64,000 bases of DNA from Amycolatopsis vastitatis. Its GTDB lineage: Bacteria > Actinomycetota > Actinomycetes > Mycobacteriales > Pseudonocardiaceae. The notes under the pieces were generated by a model, which made no database searches, was not told where the DNA came from, and saw only the letters and a list, made by a program, of their open reading frames with translations. Of this stretch, positions 56,850-64,000 are shown piece by piece (position 1 is the stretch's first letter; the number at the start of each line of letters is the position of its first letter). The stretch spans positions 518,556 to 582,555 of the forward strand of contig NZ_NMUL01000012.1 in NCBI RefSeq assembly GCF_002234595.1, in the 5' to 3' direction. Made by a program: the position numbers and the translations under genes.

Positions 56850-57766
56850 GTGTCCACCTTCTCCTCAGTGCCGGCGATGCCGGCGAACAGGTCGTCCTCC
56901 GGCAACGTGCTGTCGACCAGCGACTTGACCAGCTCGTACTCCTCGGTCGGCCAGGTCTCGCGCTGCATCTCCAACGGGACGAAGAACCAGCGGCTGTTCG
57001 GGTCGATCTGCGTCGCGTGCGCCTTCAGCGCCTCGTCCCGCACCTCGAAGTATTCACCGCACTCGACGCGGGTCGTCACCCGCTCCATCACATCGGCGCG
57101 GTCGGGGTCCCACTTCGCCAGCCACTCGGTGTACGGCGACTCGAGCCCGGCCTCCTTCAGCGCGGCGTCGAAGGCCAGCATCCGGGCCTTCGAGAACCCG
57201 TGCATGTAGTACAGCTTCAGCGGCTGCCACGGCTCGCCGGCGTCGGGGAAGCGGTCCGGGTCCGGCGCCGCGTCCCACGCCGCCATCGACACCTCGTGGG
57301 TGCGGATGTGGTCGGGGTGCGGGTAGCCGCCGTTCTCGTCGTAGGTCGTGATCACGTGCGGGCGGAACTCGCGGATCACCCGCACCAGCGCCTCGGTCGA
57401 CTCCTCCAGGGGCACGACCGCGAACGACCCCTCCGGCACCGGCGGCAGCGGGTCGCCCTCCGGCAGGCCGGAGTCGACGAAGCCCAGCCAGTGCTGGCTC
57501 ACGCCGAGGATCTTGGCCGCGCGGGCCATCTCCTCCCGGCGGATCTCCCTCATGTTCGCCAGGACCTCGGGCCGGTCCATGGCCGGGTTCAGGATGCTGC
57601 CTGCTTCGCCCCCGGTGCACGTCACGACCAGCACCTCGTGACCTTCGGCGGCGTAGCGCGCCATCGTGGCGGCACCCTTGCTCGACTCGTCGTCCGGGTG
57701 CGCGTGCACGGCCATCATGCGCAGGCGCGGTTTGGCGGTTTTCCTCAGCTCGTCGGCGTCCACCAT
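56846..57766 (-). CDS. mca: Mycothiol S-conjugate amidase
   Basis: A 306-residue LmbE/PIG-L-fold zinc amidase. Zinc ligands appear in VHAHPDDES and in YPHPDHIRTHE; the Asp of the first motif is catalytic. GGEAGSILNPAMDRPEV and SGLPEGDPLPPVPEGSFA are typical of Mca. It cleaves mycothiol conjugates of toxins into a mercapturic acid and GlcN-Ins, a detoxification step in mycothiol-making actinobacteria. The start could be ATG 57766 or an internal Met. It is the orthologue of Rv1082 by position. Confidence 0.93.
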   Translation of the reverse strand: MVDADELRKTAKPRLRMMAVHAHPDDESSKGAATMARYAAEGHEVLVVTCTGGEAGSILNPAMDRPEVLANMREIRREEMARAAKILGVSQHWLGFVDSGLPEGDPLPPVPEGSFAVVPLEESTEALVRVIREFRPHVITTYDENGGYPHPDHIRTHEVSMAAWDAAPDPDRFPDAGEPWQPLKLYYMHGFSKARMLAFDAALKEAGLESPYTEWLAKWDPDRADVMERVTTRVECGEYFEVRDEALKAHATQIDPNSRWFFVPLEMQRETWPTEEYELVKSLVDSTLPEDDLFAGIAGTEEKVDT

Positions 57767-57900
57767 GCTCCGAACGACTCCCCTTCTGCCCTTATTCCGC
57801 GACCCACCTGCGGGCCGCCCACCCAGCGGGCGGATACTCGGTGCGTACCCGCGTCACCATTGTCCCCACGGGTACGACAAGAACGAGCAGGAGGCCCGGG

Positions 57901-58344
57901 TTGGCACGCGGACCGGCGGAAACGGCAGCGCCCGTGCTGCCCGAAGGCCGGTACGGCAGCGGGCGCGCTCCGACGTCCCGGCGCTGGCGACGCTGGCTCT
58001 TCCTGGCCATCGCCCTGCTGGTCAGCGGCGTGATCGCGTGGGTCGCGTACATCAACCTCGGCGCCGCGCCGATCGACGCCGAGCGCATCGCGTTCAGCGA
58101 GAAACCGGGCAACGCGATGGAAATCACCATCAACGTGACCCGGGACGACGACAGCCGGCCGGGCGTCTGCATCGTCCGCGCCCGCGACAAGACCGGCGCC
58201 GAGAGCGGCCGCAAAGAACTCCTGATCCCCGCCGGCGCGAAGTACAGCAGGATGACGACGACGATCAAGAGCATCGGGGAACCGGTGACGGCCGACGTTT
58301 TCGGCTGCTCGTACGACATACCACGCTATCTGTCAACCCCATAG
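57901..58344 (+). CDS. DUF4307 membrane-anchored protein
   Basis: A 147-residue protein: a polar N-terminus with LPEGRYG, one membrane helix (RWLFLAIALLVSGVIAWVAYINL, about 30-54) and an extracytoplasmic beta-rich domain (NAMEITINVTRDD ... GVCIVRARDKTGAE ... ADVFGCSY) with two Cys. This is the DUF4307 family; function unknown. The TTG at 57901 has AGGAGG at 57889-57894 with ideal spacing, so I prefer it to the GTG at 57841. It is divergent from mca, as Rv1081c is. Confidence 0.8.
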   Translation: MARGPAETAAPVLPEGRYGSGRAPTSRRWRRWLFLAIALLVSGVIAWVAYINLGAAPIDAERIAFSEKPGNAMEITINVTRDDDSRPGVCIVRARDKTGAESGRKELLIPAGAKYSRMTTTIKSIGEPVTADVFGCSYDIPRYLSTP

Positions 58345-58420
58345 CGGCCAACGGGGTGAACCGCGCGCCCAATCGCCCGGGGCGAACGGAATTAACGGGC
58401 GTCGGCCTGTCGCGCCGTGA

Positions 58421-58426
58421 TAGTCT
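58421..58426 (+). promoter_or_regulatory. -10-like TAGTCT in the greA leader
   Basis: TAGTCT would start transcription near 58433, immediately before a terminator hairpin (58437-58462). No good -35 at 17 bp; assignment is tentative. Confidence 0.4.
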
Positions 58427-58436
58427 GACCATTCAG

Positions 58437-58462
58437 CACGGCCCGCGACGGGCCGTGTTTTT
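58437..58462 (+). terminator. Intrinsic terminator in the greA leader
   Basis: CACGGCCCG (58437-58445), loop CGA, CGGGCCGTG (58449-58457), followed by TTTTT (58458-58462). A textbook rho-independent terminator 87 bp before greA and 93 bp after the DUF4307 stop. Confidence 0.85.
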
Positions 58463-58474
58463 CCTTTATCTCAG

Positions 58475-58500
58475 CCACGCGGGCACCTACGCCCGCGTGG
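58475..58500 (+). other. Second leader hairpin before greA
   Basis: CCACGCGGGC (58475-58484), loop ACCTAC, GCCCGCGTGG (58491-58500). A perfect 10-bp stem between the terminator and greA; no U-tract. Confidence 0.6.
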
Positions 58501-58549
58501 GCCGGCTTGAACACGCAAGCCTGGCAGGCCCGACGAGGAGATGGTGACC

Positions 58550-59044
58550 GTGAGCGACACCAAGGTGACCTGGCTCACCCAGGATGCCTATGACCGGCTC
58601 AAGCACGAGCTCGACGAAATGATCGAGAATCGTCCGGTCATCGCCGCGCGCATCAACGACAGCCGCGAAGAAGGCGACCTCAAGGAGAACGGCGGCTACC
58701 ACGCCGCCCGCGAAGAACAGGGCCAGGCCGAAGCGCGCATCCGGCACCTCCAGGAGCTGCTGCGCTCGGCCAAGGTCGGCGAAGCGCCCGCGAACGACGG
58801 CACCGCCGGTCCCGGCAAGGTGCTCACCGTCCGGTACGAAGGTGACGACGAGGACGAGAAGTTCCTGCTCGCCACCCGCGAAGAAGGCGCCGAGGGCGAC
58901 CTCGACGTGTACTCCCCGGAGTCGCCGCTGGGCAAGGCCCTGCTCGGCGCCAAGGAGGGCGAGTCGCGCGAGTACGAACTGCCCAACGGCAAGATCCAGA
59001 AGGTGACCCTCGTCAAAGCGGTTCCGTACACCGACGCCAAATAG
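58550..59044 (+). CDS. greA: Transcription elongation factor GreA
   Basis: A 164-residue GreA, the same length as the M. tuberculosis protein. The N-terminal coiled coil carries the acidic tip DSREEGDLKENGGYHAAREEQ (Asp-Glu that remodel the RNA polymerase active site); the C-terminal FKBP-like domain ends with SPESPLGKALLGAKEGE and PNGKIQKVTLVKAV. It rescues backtracked polymerase. GTG at 58550 is chosen: GAGGAG lies 9 bp before it and VSDTKVTWLT aligns with the mycobacterial start; ATG 58541 is too close to the ribosome site. Confidence 0.93.
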   Translation: MSDTKVTWLTQDAYDRLKHELDEMIENRPVIAARINDSREEGDLKENGGYHAAREEQGQAEARIRHLQELLRSAKVGEAPANDGTAGPGKVLTVRYEGDDEDEKFLLATREEGAEGDLDVYSPESPLGKALLGAKEGESREYELPNGKIQKVTLVKAVPYTDAK

Positions 59045-59091
59045 CGGGGCTAGCGTGTCTCCCAGGATCCACATTCTGGGAGGACTGAGCT

Positions 59092-59904
59092 GTGAGCACG
59101 GAACCCATCTGCCAGGCCTGCGGTACGCAGTACGCCGTGGCCCGGGACAACTGCCCGGTCTGCGAGGACGAACGCCAGTACGTCCCGCAGTCCGGCCAGC
59201 GGTGGACGAACCTCGAAACCCTGCGCGCGAGCGGTGACTACACCCCGCGCGTCGAAGAGGAGGGCCCCGGCATCGTCGGCGTCGGCTCGACGCCGGGGTT
59301 CGCGATCGGGCAACGCGCGCTGCTGGTGCGGGCGCGGTCCGGGAACTTCCTCTGGGACTGCGCGGCCTACCTCGACGACGCCCTGGTCCAGCAGGTGCGC
59401 GACCTGGGCGGCATCACCGGTATCGCGATCAGCCACCCGCACTACTACACGACGATGGTGGAGTGGGCGCACGCCTTCGACGTGCCGATCTACCTGCACG
59501 AAGGCGACCAGGAGTGGATCGGCAGGCCCGACCCGGCGGTGAAGCTGTGGTCGGGCACGACCCTCGACGTCGCCGACGACCTGCGCCTGATCAACCTGGG
59601 CGTGCACTTCACCGGCGGCACGGTCCTGCACTGTCCGGACGGCGAGGAGGGCCGGGGCGCGCTGCTGTCCGGTGACATCGTGCAGGTGATCCCCGACCGC
59701 ACGCACGTCGGCTTCATGTACAGCTACCCGAACCTCATCCCCGAGCGGCCGCACATCGTCCGCCGGGCGGCGGAGCTCCTCTCGGGGTACCGCTTCGACG
59801 CGATCTACGGCGCCTGGTGGGACAGGATCGTGCGCACCGACGGCTACGAGGTCGTCCAGCGCTCGGCGAAGCGGTACCTGGCGCACGTCATCGACGAAGG
59901 CTGA
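59092..59904 (+). CDS. Zinc-ribbon plus MBL-like fold protein
   Basis: A 270-residue protein. The N-terminus is a zinc ribbon (CQACGTQYAVARDNCPVC, residues about 7-24). The rest is a metallo-beta-lactamase-like fold in which the first metal motif is altered: HPHYYT replaces H-x-H-x-D-H, while HEGDQEW, HFTGGTVLH and LLSGDIVQV remain. It belongs to a known group with HPHYYS; metal-poor or different chemistry is likely. GTG start after GGGAGG. No partner gene is evident. Confidence 0.8.
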   Translation: MSTEPICQACGTQYAVARDNCPVCEDERQYVPQSGQRWTNLETLRASGDYTPRVEEEGPGIVGVGSTPGFAIGQRALLVRARSGNFLWDCAAYLDDALVQQVRDLGGITGIAISHPHYYTTMVEWAHAFDVPIYLHEGDQEWIGRPDPAVKLWSGTTLDVADDLRLINLGVHFTGGTVLHCPDGEEGRGALLSGDIVQVIPDRTHVGFMYSYPNLIPERPHIVRRAAELLSGYRFDAIYGAWWDRIVRTDGYEVVQRSAKRYLAHVIDEG

Positions 59905-59908
59905 GCCG

Positions 59909-60382
59909 TCAGCCCCGCGCGGTCCGCTCCAGCAGGGGGCGGACCCGCGGTGGCACCGGCGTCGACAAGGCGATCGACGTCGACGTCCGCAGCACGTCCG
60001 GGACGCCGACGACCTCGTCGATCACCCGCTGCAGGTCGTCGTTGCCGCGGGCCACCATCCGGACGAACAGGTCGCCCTGCCCGGTCGTCGCGTGGACCTC
60101 GCACACCTCGTCGATCGCCGACAACGCCTCCGCCACCTCCGCCCGGCGGCCCTGCGCGATCTCCAGCACCGCGAACGCCGTGAGGCCGTAGCCCATCGCG
60201 GCCAGGTCCAGCTCCGGCGGGAAGCCGCCGAGGATGCCGCGCTCGGTCAGGCGGTCGAGGCGGGCCTGGACCGTGCCGCGGGCGACGCCGAGCCGGCGCG
60301 CGCACTCCAGCACCCCCAGCCGCGGTGAATCGGTGAGCAACAGCAGCAGGCGCGCGTCCAGCGCATCCAGGTTCTCGGACAT
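59909..60382 (-). CDS. Lrp/AsnC-family transcriptional regulator
   Basis: A 157-residue regulator: N-terminal HTH (LLLLLTDSPRLGVLECARRLGVARGTVQARLDRLTERGIL is the region; the recognition helix is GTVQARLDRL) and a C-terminal RAM/ligand-binding domain (VLEIAQGRRAEVAEAL, VHATTGQGDLFVRM). It lies divergently from hppD, so it probably controls tyrosine catabolism in response to an amino acid. The start may be ATG 60382, or tandem ATGs at 60400/60397. Two ATTGTCCA copies lie in its upstream region. Confidence 0.85.
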   Translation of the reverse strand: MSENLDALDARLLLLLTDSPRLGVLECARRLGVARGTVQARLDRLTERGILGGFPPELDLAAMGYGLTAFAVLEIAQGRRAEVAEALSAIDEVCEVHATTGQGDLFVRMVARGNDDLQRVIDEVVGVPDVLRTSTSIALSTPVPPRVRPLLERTARG

Positions 60383-60388
60383 GCACAG

Positions 60389-60438
60389 ATTGTCCATCAT
60401 GACCGCCGAATCCCGGTGATCAGCGGTCACATTGTCCA
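60389..60438. promoter_or_regulatory. ATTGTCCA direct repeats between lrp and hppD
   Basis: ATTGTCCA occurs at 60389-60396 and 60431-60438, start-to-start 42 bp (about four helical turns). The divergent position suggests binding of the Lrp-type protein and joint control of hppD. Confidence 0.35.
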
Positions 60439-60490
60439 GCAAAATCTTCGACCGTTGCGCATCTTGCCTCGCAGGCCGATCCTTCGAGGT

Positions 60491-61690
60491 ATGACCCAGA
60501 CTGCCGAACCGCAGGCCGCCCTCGACGACGTCAGCTACGACCAGCTGCGTCAGCTCGTCGGCCTCGTCGACCACGACGCCTCGACCGACCCCTTCCCGGT
60601 CAAGGCCATGGACGCGGTGGTGTTCATCGCCGGCAACGCCACCCAGACCGCCTGGTACTACCAGATCGCGTTCGGGATGCAGCTCGTCGCGTACTCCGGC
60701 CCGGAGACCGGCGTCTACGAGCGCAAGTCCTACGTGCTGAAGTCCGGCTCGGCCCGGTTCGTCATCACCGGCGGGGTGAAGCCGGACTCGCCGCTGCTCG
60801 ACCACCACCGCAAGCACGGTGACGGCGTCATCGACCTGGCGCTGGAGACCACCGACGTCGACAAGTGCGTCGAGCACGCCCGCGCGCAGGGCGCGACCAT
60901 CCTCGAAGAGCCGCACGACGTCTCCGACGAATACGGCACGGTCCGCGTCGCCGCCATCGCGACCTACGGCGAAACCCGCCACTCGCTGGTCGACCGGTCG
61001 CGCTACAACGGCGTCTACCTGCCGGGTTACGAGCCGCGCGAGAGCACGGTCAAGCGGCCCGAAGGCGCGCCGAAGCGGCTGTTCCAGGCCGTCGACCACT
61101 GCGTCGGCAACGTCGAGCTCGGCAAGATGGACTACTGGGTCGACTGGTACCACCGCGTCATGGGCTTCGTGAACATGGCGGAGTTCGTCGGCGACGACAT
61201 CGCCACCGAGTACTCGGCGCTGATGAGCAAGGTCGTCTCGAACGGCAACCACCGGGTCAAGTTCCCGCTGAACGAGCCCGCCGTGGCGAAGAAGAAGTCG
61301 CAGATCGACGAGTACCTCGAGTTCTACGGCGGCGCCGGCTGCCAGCACATCGCGCTGGCCACCAACGACATCATCGCCACGGTCACCGCGATGCGCGCCG
61401 CGGGCGTCGAGTTCCTCGCCACCCCGGACTCCTACTACGACGACCCGGAGCTGCGCGCCCGGATCGGCAACGTCCGCGTGCCGATCGAGGTGCTCAAGGA
61501 GCACAGCATCCTGGTCGACCGCGACGAGGACGGTTACCTGCTGCAGATCTTCACCAAGCCGATCGGCGACCGCCCGACGGTGTTCTACGAGCTGATCGAG
61601 CGGCACGGCTCGCTCGGCTTCGGCAAGGGCAACTTCAAGGCGCTGTTCGAGGCCATCGAGCGTGAACAGGAGCGCCGAGGCAACCTCTGA
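60491..61690 (+). CDS. hppD: 4-hydroxyphenylpyruvate dioxygenase
   Basis: A 399-residue HPPD, non-haem iron enzyme converting 4-hydroxyphenylpyruvate to homogentisate in tyrosine breakdown. Iron ligands are His in QAVDHCVGN, His in GCQHIAL, and the Glu in VFYELIERHG; the two-domain vicinal-oxygen-chelate repeat is clear, with DGYLLQIFTKPIGDRPT near the end. ATG 60491; GAGG lies close upstream. Divergent from the Lrp regulator. Confidence 0.95.
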   Translation: MTQTAEPQAALDDVSYDQLRQLVGLVDHDASTDPFPVKAMDAVVFIAGNATQTAWYYQIAFGMQLVAYSGPETGVYERKSYVLKSGSARFVITGGVKPDSPLLDHHRKHGDGVIDLALETTDVDKCVEHARAQGATILEEPHDVSDEYGTVRVAAIATYGETRHSLVDRSRYNGVYLPGYEPRESTVKRPEGAPKRLFQAVDHCVGNVELGKMDYWVDWYHRVMGFVNMAEFVGDDIATEYSALMSKVVSNGNHRVKFPLNEPAVAKKKSQIDEYLEFYGGAGCQHIALATNDIIATVTAMRAAGVEFLATPDSYYDDPELRARIGNVRVPIEVLKEHSILVDRDEDGYLLQIFTKPIGDRPTVFYELIERHGSLGFGKGNFKALFEAIEREQERRGNL

Positions 61691-61812
61691 CACTTCTCGG
61701 CGAAGGCCACCGTGGGAGATCTTCGGGTCCCCTATGGTGGCCTTTGACGTTTTCCGGGAACCGACGGCGTCCGGGATCCGTCAGTGTGGAGAAGCAGAGA
61801 GAAGGGGCCGGG

Positions 61813-62364
61813 ATGCCGGACAGCATCGACGCCAGCGACGCGATGATCGACAACTGGACCAAGCGGCTCGAGGAGAACGCCGCCCGGTACCAGGCGCTGG
61901 CCGATCGTGTGCAGGGCCAGACGGTCACCGAGCGGTCGAAGGACGGCACGGTCCAGGTGACCGTCGACTCGCGCGGGCTGCTGAAGAACCTGGTCATCGC
62001 CGAGACGGTGGCCGGGAAGCGGATGGCCGAGGTGTCGGCGCAGGTGATGCAGCTGGTCCAGCGAGCGCAGGCACGGATCCCGGAGGTGCTGCAGCAGGCC
62101 ATGACCGAGACCACCGGCACCGGTGACCAGGCCGCGGCCGAGATCGTCCGCGAGGCGCGGAGCACCTTCCCGGAGCCGCCGCCCGAGGCCGAGCCGGCGT
62201 TCCCGGAACCCGACCGCGTCCGCCGGTTCCTGCCGGAGGACACCGAGCAGCCGCCTCCGCCGCCGCGGATGCCGCCGCCACCGCCGCAGCAGCAACCGCC
62301 GCGCCGCCGCCGCCCGGTGGACGACTCCGATGACGACGACTTCGGCGGACCGATCCTGTCCTGA
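61813..62364 (+). CDS. YbaB/EbfC-family protein (secretion-module type)
   Basis: A 183-residue protein. Residues about 10-115 form a YbaB/EbfC domain (LEENAARYQALADRVQG, VTVDSRGLLKNLVIAETVAGKRMAEVSAQVMQL); the rest is Pro/Glu/Arg low-complexity (PPPPPRMPPPPPQQQPP) ending in an acidic tail. In actinobacteria such longer YbaB proteins often stand before type VII secretion substrates and toxins, possibly as chaperone or DNA-binding partners. ATG 61813 has GGGGCCGG upstream; 19 bp separate it from the next gene. Confidence 0.8.
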   Translation: MPDSIDASDAMIDNWTKRLEENAARYQALADRVQGQTVTERSKDGTVQVTVDSRGLLKNLVIAETVAGKRMAEVSAQVMQLVQRAQARIPEVLQQAMTETTGTGDQAAAEIVREARSTFPEPPPEAEPAFPEPDRVRRFLPEDTEQPPPPPRMPPPPPQQQPPRRRRPVDDSDDDDFGGPILS

Positions 62365-62383
62365 GGCCGGAAAAGGGGGAACC

Positions 62384-62698
62384 GTGGCACCCACGGACAT
62401 GGAAGTCAGCACCGACCTCACGGCGCACGCGAAGCAGCTCGACGCCATCGGTGACGGGCTGCAGCAAGCCGTCGACGCGGCCAACCAGGTCAGCATGCCG
62501 ACGGACGCGTACGGCATTCTCTGCCAGCCGTTCCGGATGATGCTCGACCCGGTCGAGCAGTACGGCATCAACGCGCTGAAGGACGCCGTCCAGGCGATGA
62601 CCGCCGTCTCCGGCAAGGTGCGGGAGATCGCGGCCGCGTACCACGAATACGAGACCGGCGTCGCGGACGATCTCGACAAGTCCGTGGGCGGTGCGTGA
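62384..62698 (+). CDS. EspC-like type VII secretion protein
   Basis: A 104-residue helical protein with two long helices around a mid-turn (GDGLQQAVDAANQVSMPTDAYGILCQPFRMMLDP is the region) resembling the ESX-associated EspC-like family (WXG100-like heterodimer partner), with a C-terminal YxxxD/E-like YHEYETGVADDL element that can serve as an export signal. GTG 62384 has AAGGGGGA upstream. It overlaps the following gene by one base (TGATG), typical of substrate pairs. Confidence 0.75.
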   Translation: MAPTDMEVSTDLTAHAKQLDAIGDGLQQAVDAANQVSMPTDAYGILCQPFRMMLDPVEQYGINALKDAVQAMTAVSGKVREIAAAYHEYETGVADDLDKSVGGA

Positions 62699-64000
62699 TG
62701 CCCGAGGGGAATCCGCTCGTCGCGGAGTCCAAGAAGGACCCGGACGGGCCGGGCGCGCTGACGGCGGGCAACGGCGACTACGGCTGGGCGGGCGGCATCG
62801 GCATCGCCGAGTCGTCGATGGACGCGTTCAACGGCATCAAGGACGGCGACTGGGTTTCCGGTGGCCTGGGCGTGCTCAGCCTGGCCGGGGAGATCGCGGG
62901 CGCCGCGATCGACCCGTTCGGGTACCTGATGTCGTCGGTGGCGTCGTTCCTGATGGAGCACGTGCAGCCGCTCAAGGACATGCTCGACTCCGTCGCGGGC
63001 AACCCGCCGGTCATCCAGTCCTATGCGGACACCTGGGGCAACGTCTCGAAGGCGCTCGGCGAGCGCAAGACCGACTTCGACAACGCGGTCAAGAACGGCA
63101 CCACCGGCTGGACCGGCGCGGGCGCCGACGCCTACCGCAAGTTCGCGGCCGAGCACAGCGACGCCCTTTCGGGCGCGGCGACGGTGGCCGGCGCGATCAG
63201 CACGGTCACGATGATCATGGGCCAGGTCGTGTCGTTCGTCCGCGAGACGGTGCGGCAGCTGATCGCGGACCTGGTCGGCAAGCTCATCGCGTGGGTGATG
63301 GAGGAGGTCTTCAGCCTCGGCTTCGGCACGCCGGTCGTCGTCGCGCAGGCGACGGCCGCGATCGCCAAGTGGGGCAAGAAGATCGGCGAGCTGCTCAAGA
63401 AGCTGACCGACACGATCCGCAAGGTCTCGCCGCTGCTGTCGAAGCTGGTGGACATCTTCGAGAAGATCGCCAAGGTCTTCGGCAAGGTGCTGGGCAAGGT
63501 CAGCGGCCTGGACGGGCTGAAGGTCAAGGAAGGCGGCTTCGTCCACAAGGTTCCGAAGGGCGAAGGAGGCGGCGTGCACGCCCGGGGGCACGGCGACTCC
63601 CCCGACGGCGACAGCCCATCCGACTCCGGTTCGGAGAGCGCGCCGTCGCACGCGGACGAGGGGGACGGTTCGCCCTCGGCGGCTCGATCGGGCGACGGCA
63701 GCGCTCCTCGCAGCCGCTCCGGAGACAGTCCGGCCGGGGACGGCTCGCCCTCGCACGCCGGGGACACGAATTCCGCGCCGACTCACGCGGGCGAGAGCAC
63801 CTCTTCGCACGCGGGGGACACCGGGGGTTCGCCTTCGCACGCGGGAGATTCCAGCCCTTCGGCCGCCCGCGCGGGCGACAACACTCCATCGCATGCGGGC
63901 GACAGCAATCGCTCGTCGACCCGCGCCGGCGACAACTCGCCTTCGCACGCCGGAGATTCGAGCCCCTCGCCCACCCGCAGTGGCGACAACACTCCCTCCC
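62698..64000 (+). CDS. Type VII-associated WXG-type protein with SHAGD repeats (3' end cut)
   Basis: At least 434 residues, open to the window edge. Residues about 25-100 are a glycine-rich/hydrophobic lead, and about 105-165 a WXG100-like segment (YADTWGNV ... GWTGAGADAYRKFAAEHSDALSG). About 185-290 holds amphipathic and hydrophobic helices. From about residue 291 a Ser/Gly/Asp/His linker repeats HAGD or RAGD with SPS/TPS every 11-12 residues to the edge. The C-terminal effector domain, if any, lies beyond. It overlaps the EspC-like gene. The design is that of polymorphic toxins secreted through ESX systems; toxicity is not shown. Confidence 0.75.
   Translation, partial: MPEGNPLVAESKKDPDGPGALTAGNGDYGWAGGIGIAESSMDAFNGIKDGDWVSGGLGVLSLAGEIAGAAIDPFGYLMSSVASFLMEHVQPLKDMLDSVAGNPPVIQSYADTWGNVSKALGERKTDFDNAVKNGTTGWTGAGADAYRKFAAEHSDALSGAATVAGAISTVTMIMGQVVSFVRETVRQLIADLVGKLIAWVMEEVFSLGFGTPVVVAQATAAIAKWGKKIGELLKKLTDTIRKVSPLLSKLVDIFEKIAKVFGKVLGKVSGLDGLKVKEGGFVHKVPKGEGGGVHARGHGDSPDGDSPSDSGSESAPSHADEGDGSPSAARSGDGSAPRSRSGDSPAGDGSPSHAGDTNSAPTHAGESTSSHAGDTGGSPSHAGDSSPSAARAGDNTPSHAGDSNRSSTRAGDNSPSHAGDSSPSPTRSGDNTPS

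Noticed and set aside
58541..58549. ATG 58541 and GTG 58544 as greA starts
   Set aside because: They lie at 0-3 bp from the GAGGAG ribosome site; GTG 58550 has proper spacing and the family N-terminus.
63132..63992. Reverse-strand frames opposite the SHAGD repeats
   Set aside because: They are antisense images of the repeat-coding region with repetitive low-complexity translation.

Overview
This 64 kb window is GC-rich actinobacterial chromosome. The mycothiol amidase (mca), GuaB1-type IMPDH-like protein, lipid-droplet-type protein beside xseA, type-2 ferredoxin-NADP reductase, dense GTG starts with GTGA/ATGA overlaps, leaderless -10 boxes and a WXG100-type secretion module all fit Pseudonocardiales. 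Amycolatopsis or a close relative is my best guess, by gene style and not by a search. No rRNA, tRNA, CRISPR array, prophage or intact insertion sequence is visible.

Layout. 0-10 kb: 3' end of trpS; a NUDIX hydrolase; an OmpR-type two-component system facing a LolA-like protein/ABC-2 exporter operon; and a thiamine uptake operon thiBPQ (reverse strand) behind a clear TPP riboswitch. 10-20 kb: pterin dehydratase, two tiny membrane proteins, a HEPN/MNT toxin-antitoxin pair with a palindromic operator over its start codon, ychF, an Ada-AlkA fusion with an eroded glycosylase domain, and sbcCD facing rmuC. 20-31 kb: ispH, the xseAB operon, glpX, a secreted trypsin-like protease, type-2 FNR, fumC and an ATP-dependent DNA ligase followed by a six-unit 21-bp tandem array. 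31-45 kb: sedolisin protease, membrane and MBL proteins, guaB1, a 1027-residue beta-propeller/amidohydrolase, phoH with a structured leader, a cis-prenyl synthase, hemolysin III, and a small secreted duplicated-motif protein. 45-56 kb: PRC/DUF2382 protein, acyl-CoA dehydrogenase, GH28 pectinase-like enzyme, a DUF255 thioredoxin-like protein, a lectin fragment between 25-bp direct repeats, and a hen1-pnkp RNA repair operon. 56-64 kb: mca, DUF4307, greA, an MBL-like protein, lrp facing hppD, and a YbaB/EspC-like/WXG-type secretion module cut by the window end.

From memory of the Mycobacterium tuberculosis map, ychF, ispH, the lipid-droplet gene, xseA, xseB, glpX, fumC, phoH2, the short cis-prenyl synthase, hemolysin III, the DUF255 gene, the small membrane gene, mca, DUF4307 and greA lie in the same order (Rv1112 to Rv1080c). 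The window is therefore a conserved backbone with accessory blocks inserted: trypsin/FNR, ligase to amidohydrolase, the secreted protein to GH28, and lectin fragment/hen1/pnkp.

The most noteworthy systems are the TPP riboswitch with a built-in Shine-Dalgarno clamp, the self-regulated HEPN/MNT pair, the hen1-pnkp island beside a repeat-bounded scar, the greA leader with an early terminator, the phoH leader, and the C-terminal type VII secretion module whose effector end lies outside the window.
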